Positions 61,165-62,755 of a stretch of DNA of 62,755 nucleotides are shown here, piece after piece (position 1 is the stretch's first letter; each line of letters begins with the position of its first letter). This DNA is from JAGNLA01 sp964639885. GTDB taxonomy: Bacteria > Caldisericota > Caldisericia > JAAYUI01. The notes below the pieces were generated by a model. The model saw nothing but the letters and a program-made list of their open reading frames with translations, was not told the DNA's origin and searched no databases. The stretch is taken from contig CAZXEH010000009.1 of the NCBI GenBank assembly GCA_964639885.1, forward strand, positions 1 through 62,755, read 5' to 3'. The position numbers were made by a program, and so were the translations under genes.

Positions 61165-62643
61165 TCAAAGCTTGCTTTTTACCGTGAACAACAACGTAAT
61201 GGGGTCGAAGCCAATCAACAGCAGGTTGACCTTGAAATGATAATCAACTCCTTTGACTGCACCGAAGGGAATGCTTGCGGTCATGACAAGCGTTGCCGTC
61301 TCTCCCGGAGCCAGTGGACTGTTTCCGATAAACTTGATGTTTCCGATCTTTCCGCCAGGAGGTGTTGTCCCAAAGAAGTGTTCCTCGCCAAGATATACAG
61401 CCTTGCTGCCTTGAGGGCAATTATTCTTGATCTCATAAATAACGTATTTCAATCCACCTGCTTCGACGATATCTGGCAAGGTCAGCAGCTGGTTTGCATA
61501 GATTTGTGCACAACCAAGCGATACATCGAAATCGTAGGTTTTCTCAAAAAAACCTTTCTGATTGACTGCCTTTACCGAGAAGGAATGTTTTGACTGCAGA
61601 TTTGGTTTGCCATAAGTCGCATATTTTGTTGTGATGACGAAGCCTTGCCCTGCTCCGACCTTGGTTGTCAATGGAACAACCTCGAGCCCCTCAGTTTTAG
61701 GGGTTGCCGTTACCGTGATTTCTTCTGCAGAGATATTTTTGAACTCCCATTGGAGTGTTTCAATCGAATAGTTGTACTCATCAGGTATTTTGGGCTTTTT
61801 TGTCAGCTCAAAAGGAGCACAGGCAGTAATTGACTTTCTGGCAGTAAAAGTTGAGCAGAGGTCACCGGTTGAATTGTTGAAGCCATCACATCTCCATGCC
61901 CACCTGAAAACGTTGTTCGGAGGTTCTGTGTTTCCAGTTGGCAGCTTTATGGTGATGTCCCTGGGGTCATTCGGGTTGGCAATTGTCAGAATCTTTGGGA
62001 ATTCAGCCTTGAGCGTGTCGGGTTCATCCAGGTTTGTAAAGGTGTAAACTATTCCTGCGCAGGCATTGGCTGAGACGTTTTCAAACCTCCACGTGTCAGA
62101 CAGCGTCTGTCCAGGGCTTGCACATGCAGGCCATGTGTCTTTGAGATCCTGCCATTTGGGACTGATGCAGCTTTTGCAGGTGACATCAAATGCCGAGATG
62201 TAGGTGCCGCAAGGTTCGACAGTGCTTCTTCCGGTTGGCGGTGTCGATGTCCAGACAAGGAACTTCATTCTGAATGTAACTTTTTTGCCGTCAACGCAAG
62301 AGGGCATAATGTATTTTATCTTCACCGATGCAGTGTCATTCCCCGCTCCTGGCTTAATCTGGATGTATGATGGCGAGAGCATTGGCGGAGTTGTCGATTT
62401 TATCAAAGTCGAATTTGTATCGGATGCTACTCTCACATACAGGCTTTGCTGGCACTTGTTCTGAAGCCTGTACTCGACCTCGACCTCATCGCCTTTGGAA
62501 TACTGCAATGATTCCGTATTTGCTGTCTTCCTTGTAACACCAAGGTTGCAGCATGGCGCAACTTCTGAACGACCTTCAATCCTTGCTCCCGAAATGCTTG
62601 TCAGGAGGACAACTGCGATAATTGCCTGGACTAACTTCTTCAA
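61165..62643 (-). CDS. Secreted protein of four Ig-like, cysteine-paired repeats
   Basis: 492 aa from a TTG at 62643, chosen because GGGGGTG is 5 nt upstream and it gives a clean signal peptide (LVQAIIAVVLLTSISG); an ATG at 62664 is the alternative. Four ~110-120-residue beta-sandwich units begin near CCNLGV, ISPKWQDLKDTW, APFELTKKP and ANQLLTLPD. Each has 'N.C....' and 'L.PG.......MP' turns and cysteines at domain borders (TCKSC). The units match those of the 2323-aa protein (37.4-44.4 kb). It has no stalk domain. Likely a surface or secreted structural protein. Confidence 0.75.
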   Translation of the reverse strand: MKKLVQAIIAVVLLTSISGARIEGRSEVAPCCNLGVTRKTANTESLQYSKGDEVEVEYRLQNKCQQSLYVRVASDTNSTLIKSTTPPMLSPSYIQIKPGAGNDTASVKIKYIMPSCVDGKKVTFRMKFLVWTSTPPTGRSTVEPCGTYISAFDVTCKSCISPKWQDLKDTWPACASPGQTLSDTWRFENVSANACAGIVYTFTNLDEPDTLKAEFPKILTIANPNDPRDITIKLPTGNTEPPNNVFRWAWRCDGFNNSTGDLCSTFTARKSITACAPFELTKKPKIPDEYNYSIETLQWEFKNISAEEITVTATPKTEGLEVVPLTTKVGAGQGFVITTKYATYGKPNLQSKHSFSVKAVNQKGFFEKTYDFDVSLGCAQIYANQLLTLPDIVEAGGLKYVIYEIKNNCPQGSKAVYLGEEHFFGTTPPGGKIGNIKFIGNSPLAPGETATLVMTASIPFGAVKGVDYHFKVNLLLIGFDPITLLFTVKSKL

Positions 62644-62755
62644 AACAACACCCCCTTCATCCAAACAATTATCATACTCCGATAACTTGAAAGCAATATT
62701 GCAGATTCAAATGGAATTATCGATATTCCAGATATTTTGGGAAACATTTCCGAAA

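Overview
The window is bacterial, about 62.8 kb, with GC in the mid-40s percent by eye. It is densely coded: 44 protein genes, one tRNA gene, and one 100-N assembly gap. Lineage cannot be fixed from the sequence. The pointers are: many secreted proteins carrying the 'stalk' domain (Pfam 'copper amine oxidase N-terminal', PF07833), which is common in Firmicutes and some deep anaerobic lineages; a butyrate kinase / phosphate butyryltransferase operon; glutamate dehydrogenase; a short C-terminally trimmed adenosylhomocysteinase of the kind seen in Thermotoga and archaea; ThyX-type thymidylate synthesis; and a fluoride riboswitch. I infer an anaerobic, amino-acid- or polymer-fermenting bacterium from a poorly cultured lineage.

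Layout. 1-3.3 kb (minus): a glycoside hydrolase family 2 enzyme cut by the window edge, then an operon of a small membrane protein, a solitary receiver and a GAF/degenerate HD-GYP protein. 3.4-7.1 kb (minus): a 1017-aa stalk-domain protein and a GNAT acetyltransferase. 7.4-12.5 kb (plus): an operon of HD hydrolase, duplicated ThyX-like protein, polytopic membrane protein and thioredoxin-fold lipoprotein, closed by a terminator. 12.6-17.9 kb: a PQQ-propeller/FN3/stalk protein, tRNA-Phe, a membrane-anchored unknown, the assembly gap and a small Ig-like secreted protein. 18-20.1 kb: two tandem VOC proteins and an MFS transporter. 20.3-22.3 kb: an AT-rich patch of lipoproteins and unknowns behind a promoter that contains a (CT)11 tract. 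22.5-25.6 kb: a double seven-bladed propeller. 26.3-32.6 kb: alcohol dehydrogenase, then a coupled gene pair whose products end in a cohesin domain and a dockerin domain, then a SLOG-type molybdenum-carrier homologue. 32.7-45.5 kb: three secreted stalk proteins, including one of 2323 aa. 45.6-51.3 kb (minus): unknown secreted proteins, a ribulokinase-like FGGY kinase and two paralogous lipoproteins. 51.3-53.2 kb: miaA and a serine-protease-like protein. 53.6-58.0 kb (minus): gdhA, and ptb-(DUF2268-like)-buk. 58.2-62.6 kb: fluoride riboswitch-crcB, zinc-ribbon protein, membrane protein, ahcY and another secreted Ig-repeat protein.

How the parts work together. Metabolically, glutamate dehydrogenase with Ptb-Buk fits amino-acid fermentation with ATP from acyl-phosphates. 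The rest is dominated by a cell-surface repertoire of propellers, FN3/Ig repeats, stalk domains, PEGA, cohesin and dockerin domains. The cohesin/dockerin pair gives a concrete hypothesis for how some of these proteins might assemble outside the membrane.

Regulatory features stand out. At least six genes lack a Shine-Dalgarno and have a -10 hexamer 6-7 nt before the start codon, as expected for leaderless mRNAs. One lipoprotein promoter has a dinucleotide repeat in its spacer. A small hairpin-rich, inverted-repeat-bounded element occurs three times between genes.
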